A stretch of 64,000 nt of DNA from a virus, in the IMG/VR virus record IMGVR_UViG_3300017971_000201, positions 62,001 through 126,000 of that record. One strand, given 5' to 3'. The notes beneath the pieces are model-generated. The model made no database searches and was not told the origin of the DNA. It saw nothing but the letters and a program-made list of their open reading frames with translations. The position numbers and the translations under genes are program-made. Of this stretch, positions 33,668-41,466 are shown piece by piece; the stretch's first letter is position 1, and the number at the start of each line of letters is the position of its first letter.

Positions 33668-34597
33668 ATGAGCGAGCTGGAAATCGGTACCGAGGTCTAC
33701 TGGCACGACAAGAACGGCGTCCGCCAGCGCGGCCGGGTCTGCGCTGACGGCGCCTCTCAGGTGGTCCGGCCCTACGACGCGATCGGCCGGCTCCAGCTCG
33801 AGAAGCACGTGCCCGTCAGCCCGCTCATGAAACTCGCGTCAGGTGTCGATCAGCTGGCGGAACTGGCTCCGATCGTCATGCACCTGTCCCACCTGATCGA
33901 GCAGTACGAGGGTGGCCGTGGCGCCCCCAAGTCGACCTACTGCGGCGACTGGAAGATCGACATCAGCACCAGGCCGTGGACGCTCCACAGTCCGAAGACC
34001 ACCGTGGACCCGGTTCGCGTGCACCAGCGCGGGCTCTGCTCCGACGAGCTGTGGAAGAATCTGATCGAGGACACCGCGCTGGCCCTGGACCGCAGCGACC
34101 GCAGCGAGCCGCTCGCGGACCGCGAGCTGCCGGACGAAGCCTACGAGAAGGCCGCCGAGCTGAAGCTGTGCCGTCGCTGCTTCCGCGCGGCGGTGATGGA
34201 GCGCACGTGGCCGCTCGAGCCGGCGCGGCTGTCCGAGGAGGCGCTACGCGAGTTCGTGCTCGGCTTCCTCGACGGCAGCGTCTACTCGGATCGGCACATT
34301 CCGTCCTGGGAGATGGTGGCTCGGGCTGAATCCCCAGAAGAGATCCAGCGCGCGCAGGAGCGGTGGGGACGGGACACCTCGATGGTCTTCATGTGCCTGA
34401 TGCTCGGTCCGCCGCCGCCGAAGGACTACGCGGAGAAGGTCGCGGTCGTGTGGGAGTGGTTCAGCAAGGCCGGCCCGCGCTCGATCAACGGAATGCCGGG
34501 GTTCTTCTCGCACCACTTCATGCACATCGACGACTGGAAGCGCGCGGCTCCCGCGATCGACCGGGAGCTGGAGCGCCGGCGGGAGTTCGAGATCTAG
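33668..34597 (+). CDS. Unknown protein directly upstream of cas12
   Basis: 309 residues, ATG start set by the promoter-like motif 6 nt upstream. The first 50 residues (G-T-E-V-Y-W-H-D-K-N-G-V-R-Q-R-G-R-V) look like a small beta-barrel of KOW/Tudor type. A C-R-R-C pair is at about residue 179, and the C-terminal part is helical with F-F-S-H-H-F-M-H-I-D-D-W. No nuclease or HTH motif is seen. It shares the promoter motif class with cas12, is 40 nt upstream of it, and on the same strand. It could be an accessory or unrelated; no evidence decides. Confidence 0.65.
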   Translation: MSELEIGTEVYWHDKNGVRQRGRVCADGASQVVRPYDAIGRLQLEKHVPVSPLMKLASGVDQLAELAPIVMHLSHLIEQYEGGRGAPKSTYCGDWKIDISTRPWTLHSPKTTVDPVRVHQRGLCSDELWKNLIEDTALALDRSDRSEPLADRELPDEAYEKAAELKLCRRCFRAAVMERTWPLEPARLSEEALREFVLGFLDGSVYSDRHIPSWEMVARAESPEEIQRAQERWGRDTSMVFMCLMLGPPPPKDYAEKVAVVWEWFSKAGPRSINGMPGFFSHHFMHIDDWKRAAPAIDRELERRREFEI

Positions 34598-34604
34598 GAG
34601 AGCC

Positions 34605-34613
34605 GGGTAGAAC
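34605..34613 (+). promoter_or_regulatory. Promoter-like motif GGGTAGAAC upstream of cas12
   Basis: Identical nine-base copy ending 24 nt before the cas12 GTG; AGGAGG lies 6 nt before the GTG. The array follows cas12 directly and lacks an obvious promoter of its own, so this motif may drive both. Confidence 0.6.
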
Positions 34614-34637
34614 GTCGATGCGACCAGGAGGCGAAGC

Positions 34638-36602
34638 GTGGGAGCAGCGCGAAGACGAAACCCCAAGGTAGCCGCAGCCAGGAAAGGGAAGCCGCCGCCC
34701 AAGGCCACCGGCAACTGCCGGAACTACAGGTACGGCGCGCACGAGCCGATCGCCAATCTGGACAAGGTGCTCGATGAGATGCGCGGTGCTCACGACCTGC
34801 GCAACGTGCTGACGTGCATCAACCGAGCCCGAAGCGAGATGATCACGGCCGCGCTCGGCGAGCACCAGTCGTACAAGAAAGCCACTGCTGATCTGGCGGC
34901 TCTGCACCAGCGGCGCGACAAACTGGAGGCGCAGATCCGGCAACAGAACAGCGCCAGCCGCAAACGGCTGGGGCGACACTCCCCGCTGTCTTCGGAACTC
35001 GACACCGTTCGCAAGAGGATCGACGAGGGCAGGACCGCTCTCAAGAAACTCCGCAGGAAGCTCCTCAAGAAAGACCCCGCGCTGAAAGCGGTTGTCGAGG
35101 CCGCTGACGACATGGCGAAGAGGGAGACGACTCGCGCGGAAGATGCCTGCGGGCTCTACTGGTGCACCCGAAACGAGCAGACCGGCAAACGCGCCAAGCT
35201 GCGCCGCTTCAAGAAGTGGCGCGACAGCGAAGCGACCATCAGCGTTCAGATCCCAGGGGGGTTGACCGTTGAGCAGCTGCTTGGCGGCGAGAACAACCAA
35301 GCGCGCCTGGAGCTGCGCCCGGAAGGCGTATGGGTCCAGGGGGCGAGGAAGCGCAAGGTCGAGCCGGCCGAGGCCGCGAGGAACAAACTCAGACTCGACG
35401 AAGACGGCTACCCCATGCGCAAGCTGGGGACCGCCATCCTGCATCTCCGGTGCATGTCAGACGAGGACGGCAAGCCGATTTGGGCCGAGGTGCCGATCAC
35501 CTACCATCGCGAGATCCCCGCCGATGCCAAGATCAAGCGGTGCTACTTGCACCGATTCCGGGTCGGCAACCGCTACCACTGGTCTGTACGCTTCTCGCTG
35601 GAGCGGGGGAAGAAAGGCGACGACTCCTGGCTGCACCCGCGCGTCGCCACGACCGGCACGGCCGCGATCGACATCGGCTGGCGATGGTTCCCCGATCGCC
35701 TACGCGTCGCCGTGTGGGCCGGATCGGACGGAGCCGAGGGCGAGCTGTGCTTGCCCAAGTGGTGGCTGGACGAGATGTACTCCGTCCGGCTCGACCAGCG
35801 GGAGCGCGACGTGCTGTTCAACGAGATCGTATCCCTGGTCCTGCCGTGGTTCCGATCGCGGCGCGGGGAGCTGTCCGACTACGTCGTACAGGCGATCAAG
35901 ACGATGCACTCGTGGCGCGACAAGGGAAGGCTGGCCGCGCTCTCCATGCGCTGGCGCGATGATCTGGCCGCCGATCCGGGCGCCAACCCGGCTCACGTCG
36001 CCATGTCCATCCGCCTGGAGGAGTGGCGTAAGCGCGACAAGCACATCTGGTGCGAGGAGGTGAACCTCCGCAGCCAGCTCCAGGGCTCGCGCAAGGATCT
36101 CTACCGGCGATTTGCCGCGATGCTCACCAGCCGCTACGGCCGAATCGTGGTCGAGGAGTTTGACCTGAGTGCGGTCCAGAAGCTCCCGCCGGCCTCGATC
36201 GATGACGGCACCTACTCCAGGGTCAAGAGGCACAAGGGAGACGCGGCGTGCTCGCACCTGGTCGGCGCGCTCAAGGATGCGGCGCGGCAGCTGGACAAGA
36301 AGAACCCGAAGTGGACGACCAAGCGGTGCCACGTCTGCGGGAAGACCGAGAGGAAGTGGGAGAACCCCGGTGAGCTGGAGCACACGTGCAAGCACTGCGG
36401 AGTGCTCTGGGATCGGGACGTGAACGCGGCCCGGAACATTCTCGCCGCGAGCGGCGTGGCGGTTGACTGGACCCGGCCACCGCTCGCGCCAGCCGCCCGA
36501 ATGACTTATCCACAGGTAGAGAACCGCGAGATGCGTCGATCGCGGCGCAGGAAGGAGGCGCTCGAAACGACGCGTGCAAGCGGTGATCGACAGACGGCTT
36601 AG
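34638..36602 (+). CDS. cas12: Cas12-type (type V) CRISPR effector nuclease
   Basis: 654 residues, GTG start with AGGAGG 6 nt upstream. The RuvC core is complete and in order: RuvC-I T-A-A-I-D-I-G-W-R-W (D345), RuvC-II R-I-V-V-E-E-F-D-L (E506), then a zinc finger C564-x-x-C567 / C584-x-x-C587, then RuvC-III W-D-R-D-V-N-A-A-R-N-I-L (D592/D594). The basic N-terminal third (residues 1-240) and middle are unlike TnpB and longer, and the CRISPR array starts 10 nt after the stop. By eye the G-W-R motif and length are closest to small type V effectors such as Cas12m or the V-U group, or phage Cas12 relatives; the subtype is open. No cas1, cas2 or cas4 is nearby. Confidence 0.85.
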   Translation: MGAARRRNPKVAAARKGKPPPKATGNCRNYRYGAHEPIANLDKVLDEMRGAHDLRNVLTCINRARSEMITAALGEHQSYKKATADLAALHQRRDKLEAQIRQQNSASRKRLGRHSPLSSELDTVRKRIDEGRTALKKLRRKLLKKDPALKAVVEAADDMAKRETTRAEDACGLYWCTRNEQTGKRAKLRRFKKWRDSEATISVQIPGGLTVEQLLGGENNQARLELRPEGVWVQGARKRKVEPAEAARNKLRLDEDGYPMRKLGTAILHLRCMSDEDGKPIWAEVPITYHREIPADAKIKRCYLHRFRVGNRYHWSVRFSLERGKKGDDSWLHPRVATTGTAAIDIGWRWFPDRLRVAVWAGSDGAEGELCLPKWWLDEMYSVRLDQRERDVLFNEIVSLVLPWFRSRRGELSDYVVQAIKTMHSWRDKGRLAALSMRWRDDLAADPGANPAHVAMSIRLEEWRKRDKHIWCEEVNLRSQLQGSRKDLYRRFAAMLTSRYGRIVVEEFDLSAVQKLPPASIDDGTYSRVKRHKGDAACSHLVGALKDAARQLDKKNPKWTTKRCHVCGKTERKWENPGELEHTCKHCGVLWDRDVNAARNILAASGVAVDWTRPPLAPAARMTYPQVENREMRRSRRRKEALETTRASGDRQTA

Positions 36603-36612
36603 GAGAGATGCT

Positions 36613-36999
36613 CTCGCGGTCCCATCGGAACGGGTTGTGGTTCCGACAACGTGGACTGGGAACGCTTCTACAGAGCCTTCGCTCTCGCGGTCCCATCGGA
36701 ACGGGTTGTGGTTCCGACACGCACCAGAGTCCCTTCCCGGCCCGCCGCGCTCCACTCGCGGTCCCATCGGAACGGGTTTGTGGTTCCGACACAGGTAAAT
36801 GCAGGTCCCCAGGTGCTTGTGGCTCGCGGTCCCATCGGAACGGGTTGTGGTTCCGACACAGGTAAATGCAGGTCCCCAGGTGCTTGTGGCTCGCGGTCCC
36901 ATCGGAACGGGTTGTGGTTCCGACGTAGCAGAAGTAGTCGCCGATCTCGACCTCCACCACGTCCTCGCGGTCCCATCGGAACGGGTTTGTGGTTCCGAC
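36613..36999 (+). CRISPR. CRISPR array, six repeats and five spacers
   Basis: Repeats at 36613-36647, 36684-36718, 36755-36790, 36823-36857, 36890-36924 and 36964-36999; four are 35 bp and the third and sixth are 36 bp because of one extra T in the loop. Otherwise the repeats are identical. They begin CTCGCGGTCCCA and end with a 7-bp hairpin (TCGGAAC / GTTCCGA, loop 8-9 nt) followed by one C, so the spacer lies directly 3' of the hairpin, as in type V crRNAs that use a 3' repeat handle. Spacers are 36, 36, 32, 32 and 39 nt; spacers 3 and 4 are identical. The array begins 10 nt after cas12, with no AT-rich leader. Confidence 0.95.
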
Positions 37000-37011
37000 A
37001 GATTCATGTAG

Positions 37012-37052
37012 GCGGGCGGTAAGGCGGCTACCTCCGCATCGCCGCCGCCCGC
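37012..37052. terminator. Large inverted repeat after the array (possible terminator)
   Basis: GCGGGCGG (37012-37019) pairs with CCGCCCGC (37045-37052) around a GC-rich loop that can fold further. It lies 12 nt after the last repeat and could end the cas12/array transcript, although there is no T-tract. Confidence 0.4.
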
Positions 37053-37076
37053 TTCGGAACCCGCGCCCTGATGCAG

Positions 37077-37101
37077 AAAGGGCGACGACCGAAGTCGCCG
37101 C
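37077..37101 (-). terminator. UUCG-loop terminator of the capsid operon
   Basis: On the minus strand GGCGAC-TTCG-GTCGTCGCC forms a stem with a stable TTCG tetraloop (one wobble pair) and is followed by CTTTCT. It lies about 35-55 nt after the capsid gene stop. Confidence 0.5.
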
Positions 37102-37133
37102 CCCCTCCGCTGACAGCTGGTCTAGCCCGAGGG

Positions 37134-38567
37134 CTAGAGCAAATTGTCCACTTCCACGCGCGCGAAGAACTCCGCCCGGGTGAGCGTGATCTTGTGGCGC
37201 GTACGGACCGCGCGACGGAGGCTCAGGTCATTCGGGTCGATGAAGTTCGGGGTGATCTCCATCGGGATGTACGGGCTGTAGATGAGCCCGGTGTCGAGGA
37301 TGCTCGGCCCCTGGTATCCCATGAGGATCTGGTTGGCCGGGAAGAGCGGATCGACGAAGATCAGCCACTTCCTCTTGAGCACGCCCTGCTTGAGGATCCC
37401 GCCCTGGTAGACGTGACCCTCCTCGACGGCCGAGAAGCCATCGATGTTGTCGAGGAGGCTGGCGACCTCCGACGACGTGATCGCCCAGTTGCAGGGCGCC
37501 CGCTGCGTGCGACGGTGCACGATGTGGGAGGCGCGGGACATGCGGATCACGAGCGACTTGAGGTGCTCGGGATCGCTGACGCCCGAGGGCGTCGCCCGGT
37601 CCCACTTGACGACGGCGATCGGCTCGACGGCGTTGAGCGCGGTACCCGCGATCTCGCGGTCGATCTCCGCCACCATCTCGTCGGACATCTGCGCGACCAG
37701 GTCGGCGTCGATGTCGCGACCCCACAGCGCGCGGAGGTCGTCCGCCGCCTCGACGCTGGCGAGGCTCTTGAGCTTGCGGCTCTCGGCCTCGATGCTCTTG
37801 ATCTGGATGTCCAGCTGGACCTCCGGGATCCGAGCGTTCAGCTCGTTGTCGTAGCGGTACTCGACCGTGATGACGTCACCGGACGCCGGCGCGGTGCCGA
37901 ACGTGAGCGACATCTGGCCCGACGCGTAGTTGACCGTGCCAGCGCCGCCGGCCATCAGCGTGCCGGCGACGACGGTGAACGCGCCCGCGCCGTTGTCGGT
38001 CGCGTTGACGGTACCGTTCACCTTCACGACGACGGTGGCCTGCCGGGGGCGGGGCCACGCGAGGTTGCGGGAGAAGACGACCGTGCCGCCGTCGCCGGTC
38101 CCGAACGGCTCGCCGTCCACGAAGTTGGAGCTGTACCACTTGTTCAGCACCTTGTTCATCTCGGTCATGGCGGCGACGGAACCCTTGTCCGACGCGTACC
38201 GTGGCCGGTAGAACGCGATGCCGCCGATCGGGCCGGTCATCGGCTGGACCGACGCGATCTGCGTCGCGACCAGGCGGATGGCGGTCCTGCGGATGACGGG
38301 CAGGACGTACTTCATGAACGGCCCGACCGAGAGAGCGCGAGTCTCCTCGTTGAGCCGCTTGAGGTGACGAACCTCCTGCTCGATCATCAGGGCCGTCAGA
38401 CCCCGCACGTAGTTGACGTGGGCCGGCGCGTAGCCCGGACCCATCTCCTCGTTGAGACCCCGGAGCATCTTGTGCCACTTGCGCACGTACCGGCTGACGG
38501 CCGGCTCGTCCGCGATGGCAGTCGACTCTCCGAGGTTCTCGGCTAACAGTCCTCGAGCCGTGAACAT
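37134..38567 (-). CDS. Major capsid protein, T4 gp23-like
   Basis: 477 residues, ATG with AGGAGG at 6 nt. Capsid features of the gp23 group are visible: R-T-A-I-R-L-V-A-T-Q-I-A-S-V-Q-P-M-T-G-P-I-G near residue 95, the A-A-D-D-L-R-A-L-W-G-R-D-I-D-A-D-L-V segment near 285, and a C-terminal F-F-A-R-V-E-V. An inserted I-domain-like beta segment (about 180-240) carries a Y-A-S-G-Q-M-S module that resembles the sheath and fibre domain. Processing by the prohead protease encoded downstream-to-upstream in the same operon is expected. Confidence 0.85.
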   Translation of the reverse strand: MFTARGLLAENLGESTAIADEPAVSRYVRKWHKMLRGLNEEMGPGYAPAHVNYVRGLTALMIEQEVRHLKRLNEETRALSVGPFMKYVLPVIRRTAIRLVATQIASVQPMTGPIGGIAFYRPRYASDKGSVAAMTEMNKVLNKWYSSNFVDGEPFGTGDGGTVVFSRNLAWPRPRQATVVVKVNGTVNATDNGAGAFTVVAGTLMAGGAGTVNYASGQMSLTFGTAPASGDVITVEYRYDNELNARIPEVQLDIQIKSIEAESRKLKSLASVEAADDLRALWGRDIDADLVAQMSDEMVAEIDREIAGTALNAVEPIAVVKWDRATPSGVSDPEHLKSLVIRMSRASHIVHRRTQRAPCNWAITSSEVASLLDNIDGFSAVEEGHVYQGGILKQGVLKRKWLIFVDPLFPANQILMGYQGPSILDTGLIYSPYIPMEITPNFIDPNDLSLRRAVRTRHKITLTRAEFFARVEVDNLL

Positions 38568-38579
38568 CGGCTACCTCCT

Positions 38580-41399
38580 CTAGTGCCGGTGCATCCGCCC
38601 GGCCAGTCGCTCTTGCTCGACCAGCGACGTCCCCAGGAACGCCAAGTCCTGGGATGCTGCGTCGCCGGCGAGAAGTTCTGCTTGTTCGCTCTCCTCGAAC
38701 GCTCGCCGCTCGTCCTCGGTGATGTGCTCGCGGCCGGCGCTCATGGACCTGCGCACGCGCTCCATGGGACCGCCGGGCTCCTGCGCCCGGATCTCCGACC
38801 GAGACGCGGCGGCGTCGATCTCCCTGGTGGAGGTCAGCTCGTCGTTGCGAACGTCCTCCATGATCGACTCACGGTTCGGGTGACCGATCGTCCGGTCGCT
38901 CGCGTATGCCAGGAGCTTGGCCCTGGTGCCGGCCGTGACAGCCCGCTCGAGCATGTCGGCCTGCTCCTCGATCCGCGCCCGCGCGTCCCGGACCTCCTCG
39001 TCCTTGCTCTCGAGAGCGGACGTCAGACGCTCCTCCAGGGCCTCGAACCTCTTGGTGACCTCGGACCGGTAGCGCTTCTCACGCGCCTCTGCCTGGGCGA
39101 GCGCGTACTCGGCCTCGGACGCCCTCTCCTCCGCGAGGCGGATCGCGGTCCCGGCCTCCTCGTTCGCGGCGGTCTTCGCCGACATCTGTGCTTCCTCGAT
39201 CGAGGTCAGCGCTGACTCGACTCTTGTCTTCAGCTCCTCGGCGGTGTTGCACGCAGCGATGTCGCCGATCAGGTCGCGGACGCTCTCTCGATCCTCGCGT
39301 CCGCCGATCATCTGCTCCACGTAGAGCTGGAACGCCAGCTGGCGTGTCTTCTCCTCGACGTGCACGACGCGAGACTCCGCGTCCTTGGCCTTCTGCTCCT
39401 GCTCGTCCGCTGCCCGGGACAGCTCCTCGATCTTGGCATCCTTCTCGTCCAAGACCTTCTTCTCGTCGGGCGACGGGGCGTAGGGGTTGACCATCTCGGC
39501 GATCTTCTTGAGCGCCAGCTTCGCGCCGGCCGTCTCGGGATCGCTCGCGAAGTCGCTGCGGACCTCCTCCTCGACCTTCGTGCGCATCTCGGCCAGCGCG
39601 CGGACGAGCTTGGCCGCGAAGTCCTCGCGCAGCTCGTCGATCGCCTTCTTGTAGATCTCCTCCTTTTGGGACTCGACCTCACCGTTGATCCGGTCGTCGG
39701 TGTCCTCGGCCGCAGTCTCCGAGGCCACCCGCATCGCGTGCTGCTCGATCACGCGAACCGCGTCCGGGAAGTGCTGGCGCAGCATCGTCTCGGTGACCTC
39801 CTTCGGGTCCACCACGAGCTTGCCGGTGGGCTTGCCCTCGCCGTCCGTGTCCTCGGAGATCACGGACGGATAGGCGTCGTGGCAGGCCGGATCGGCCACG
39901 AAGTCCCACGTGTTGAGCTTGAAGTCCTCGCCGACCATGTCCCAGCCCCGGGGGCCGGTGGACGTGGAGCCCATGCCCCGGCTGGACATGCCGATGGCCG
40001 CACCCCGCCGCAGGAACGCGGCGAGGTTGCGACCCGCGTCGGCCTCCTCGACGACCTCGAACTTGCCGTTGATCGTCCCGTCGTCCTCGATCCAGAGACC
40101 GCGAACGATGCAGCCGCCCTCCCGGATCCGGCTGTTGTGGTTGACGGTGAAGTCGCCCAGCAGGAACCGGCCGTCGCCGTCCAGCTCGAATCCGGCGTAG
40201 TCGCCAGTTCCGATGGACGTGACGATGAACCCGGTCCTGAGCGCATCCTTTCGCTGCTCGCGCGGCTCGGCCTTCTTGCGCTCCAGACGGGTCGGGATCT
40301 GCTCCACGTCGCCCCAGATGGTGAGCGTGTGGTAGTCGTCGCTGTAGCCCTGCACCTTGCGCGTGGAGAGCACGGCCTGGAGGCCGAGCGACTTGGCGAT
40401 CCGGTGCGCGGCCTGCGCATAGTCGGCGCGCTTCTGGGTGATGTAGAAGCAGTTGTGCTGGAGATGACCGTCGGTGTCGATCAGCCCAGCAAGGAACTGG
40501 AGACGGGTCTCGCGGCTCCCGCGCACAATCGCGGTCGGGATCTCCACGTTGGTACCCACCATGTCGCGCATCGCGCGCAGCAGCCGGTTGTCTTGGCCGC
40601 GACCGGCGGTCAGGTGGATCGTGACGGCCTCGGTCCCGGTGGTCTTGCGCCACTCGTTCGTGGACAGCTCCCACCGTGCGGCGGTGTCCTCGCAGAGCTG
40701 CTTGATCTCGTCATCGATGGTCGTGATCGAGATGTCACCAATCCTGGGCGCACCGGCCTTGTTCTCGCGCAGGGTCTTGCCACCGTCACCGAACCAGACG
40801 CCGAGGAAGTAGGGATCGACCTTCGGTTCGGGCAGCTCGTCCTCGAACCGCTCGACGCCGGTGCTGAACAGCTTGTAGCGGCTCTTGTAGTAGATGCTCT
40901 TGTCGAGATAGTCCTCGACCGGGATGTCCACGATCTCGCCGCTGGACGTGTGAACCAGCGTCAGTACGTGCTTGTCGTTGCAGACCCACGGATCGCCCTT
41001 CGCCGGGTCGATCCGGTAGAGCTGGCCGGTGCCGGAGGTTGTCGCCAGCACCGTGCGCGCCTTGCCGTCCGGCCCCATGAGTCGGTCGCCAGCGACGATC
41101 TGCTCGACCGGGAGCACGCGACCGTCGGCCATGAGGACCGGAGTCCCCAGGCCGAGGCACTTGCCGTCCCCGGGATGGTCGACCGCGCCGATGACGCTCC
41201 CCTGCTCGATCCGGGGCTGGAGTCTTCCGATCTCCCTCTCCATGACCGAGCGGGGGTAGACGCGGTTGTTGGCCGTCGGCTTGTCCACGTGGCCGATCTT
41301 GCCTTCGACCACGAGCTTGCCACCGTCCCTCCCTTCGAGGATCTGCATCCTCATGGGCGGACCGTAGTGGTCGACCAGCACGCGCCTGTTCGTCGTCAT
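38580..41399 (-). CDS. Prohead protease/scaffold fusion containing an intein
   Basis: 939-residue precursor, 597 after removal of a 342-residue intein. The N-extein ends V-D-H-P-G-D-G-K and the C-extein begins S-R-I-R-E-G-G; the C-extein soon shows G-M-S-S-R-G-M-G-S, so the His-Ser pair of herpes-type/U9-like prohead proteases flanks the insertion. After the protease domain a long coiled-coil scaffold segment (about 350 residues, rich in Glu, Ala, Arg) follows, as in protease-scaffold fusions. Splicing is needed to bring the catalytic His and Ser into one domain. Confidence 0.85.
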   Translation of the reverse strand: MTTNRRVLVDHYGPPMRMQILEGRDGGKLVVEGKIGHVDKPTANNRVYPRSVMEREIGRLQPRIEQGSVIGAVDHPGDGKCLGLGTPVLMADGRVLPVEQIVAGDRLMGPDGKARTVLATTSGTGQLYRIDPAKGDPWVCNDKHVLTLVHTSSGEIVDIPVEDYLDKSIYYKSRYKLFSTGVERFEDELPEPKVDPYFLGVWFGDGGKTLRENKAGAPRIGDISITTIDDEIKQLCEDTAARWELSTNEWRKTTGTEAVTIHLTAGRGQDNRLLRAMRDMVGTNVEIPTAIVRGSRETRLQFLAGLIDTDGHLQHNCFYITQKRADYAQAAHRIAKSLGLQAVLSTRKVQGYSDDYHTLTIWGDVEQIPTRLERKKAEPREQRKDALRTGFIVTSIGTGDYAGFELDGDGRFLLGDFTVNHNSRIREGGCIVRGLWIEDDGTINGKFEVVEEADAGRNLAAFLRRGAAIGMSSRGMGSTSTGPRGWDMVGEDFKLNTWDFVADPACHDAYPSVISEDTDGEGKPTGKLVVDPKEVTETMLRQHFPDAVRVIEQHAMRVASETAAEDTDDRINGEVESQKEEIYKKAIDELREDFAAKLVRALAEMRTKVEEEVRSDFASDPETAGAKLALKKIAEMVNPYAPSPDEKKVLDEKDAKIEELSRAADEQEQKAKDAESRVVHVEEKTRQLAFQLYVEQMIGGREDRESVRDLIGDIAACNTAEELKTRVESALTSIEEAQMSAKTAANEEAGTAIRLAEERASEAEYALAQAEAREKRYRSEVTKRFEALEERLTSALESKDEEVRDARARIEEQADMLERAVTAGTRAKLLAYASDRTIGHPNRESIMEDVRNDELTSTREIDAAASRSEIRAQEPGGPMERVRRSMSAGREHITEDERRAFEESEQAELLAGDAASQDLAFLGTSLVEQERLAGRMHRH
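40134..41159 (-). mobile_element. LAGLIDADG intein in the prohead protease (342 residues)
   Basis: Cys-1 is encoded at 41159-41157 and the final His-Asn at 40136-40134, with Ser as the +1 residue. Splicing blocks are seen (N-terminal C-L-G-L-G-T-P-V-L-M; block B C-N-D-K-H-V-L-T; C-terminal F-L-L-G-D-F-T-V-N-H-N). The endonuclease domain shows Y-F-L-G-V-W-F-G-D-G and F-L-A-G-L-I-D-T-D-G-H, so both catalytic Asp are kept. Confidence 0.9.
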
Positions 41400-41466
41400 C
41401 GGTGTCTCCGTAAGGCTGGATGGTTGGGTGAGTAATCTACCGGTTCAGCTGAGTGGGCCGGGTAGC

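Noticed and set aside
34638-36602. Interpretation as a TnpB/IS605-type transposon protein
   Set aside because: The protein is longer than TnpB, no tnpA or transposon ends were found, and a true CRISPR array follows directly.
35700-37007. Open frames reading across the CRISPR array as repeated Asn-Pro-Phe-Arg-Trp-Asp-like peptides
   Set aside because: The periodic peptides simply translate the DNA repeats; no binding site or homologous gene logic.
36603-37133. tracrRNA next to the array
   Set aside because: No antirepeat pairing with the repeat outside its own hairpin was noticed; the 3' hairpin in the repeat makes a tracrRNA unnecessary.
37122-37137. CTAGCCC/GGGCTAG palindrome at the capsid stop as a terminator
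   Set aside because: The loop would be only 2 nt and there is no T-run; the UUCG hairpin just beyond is a better candidate.
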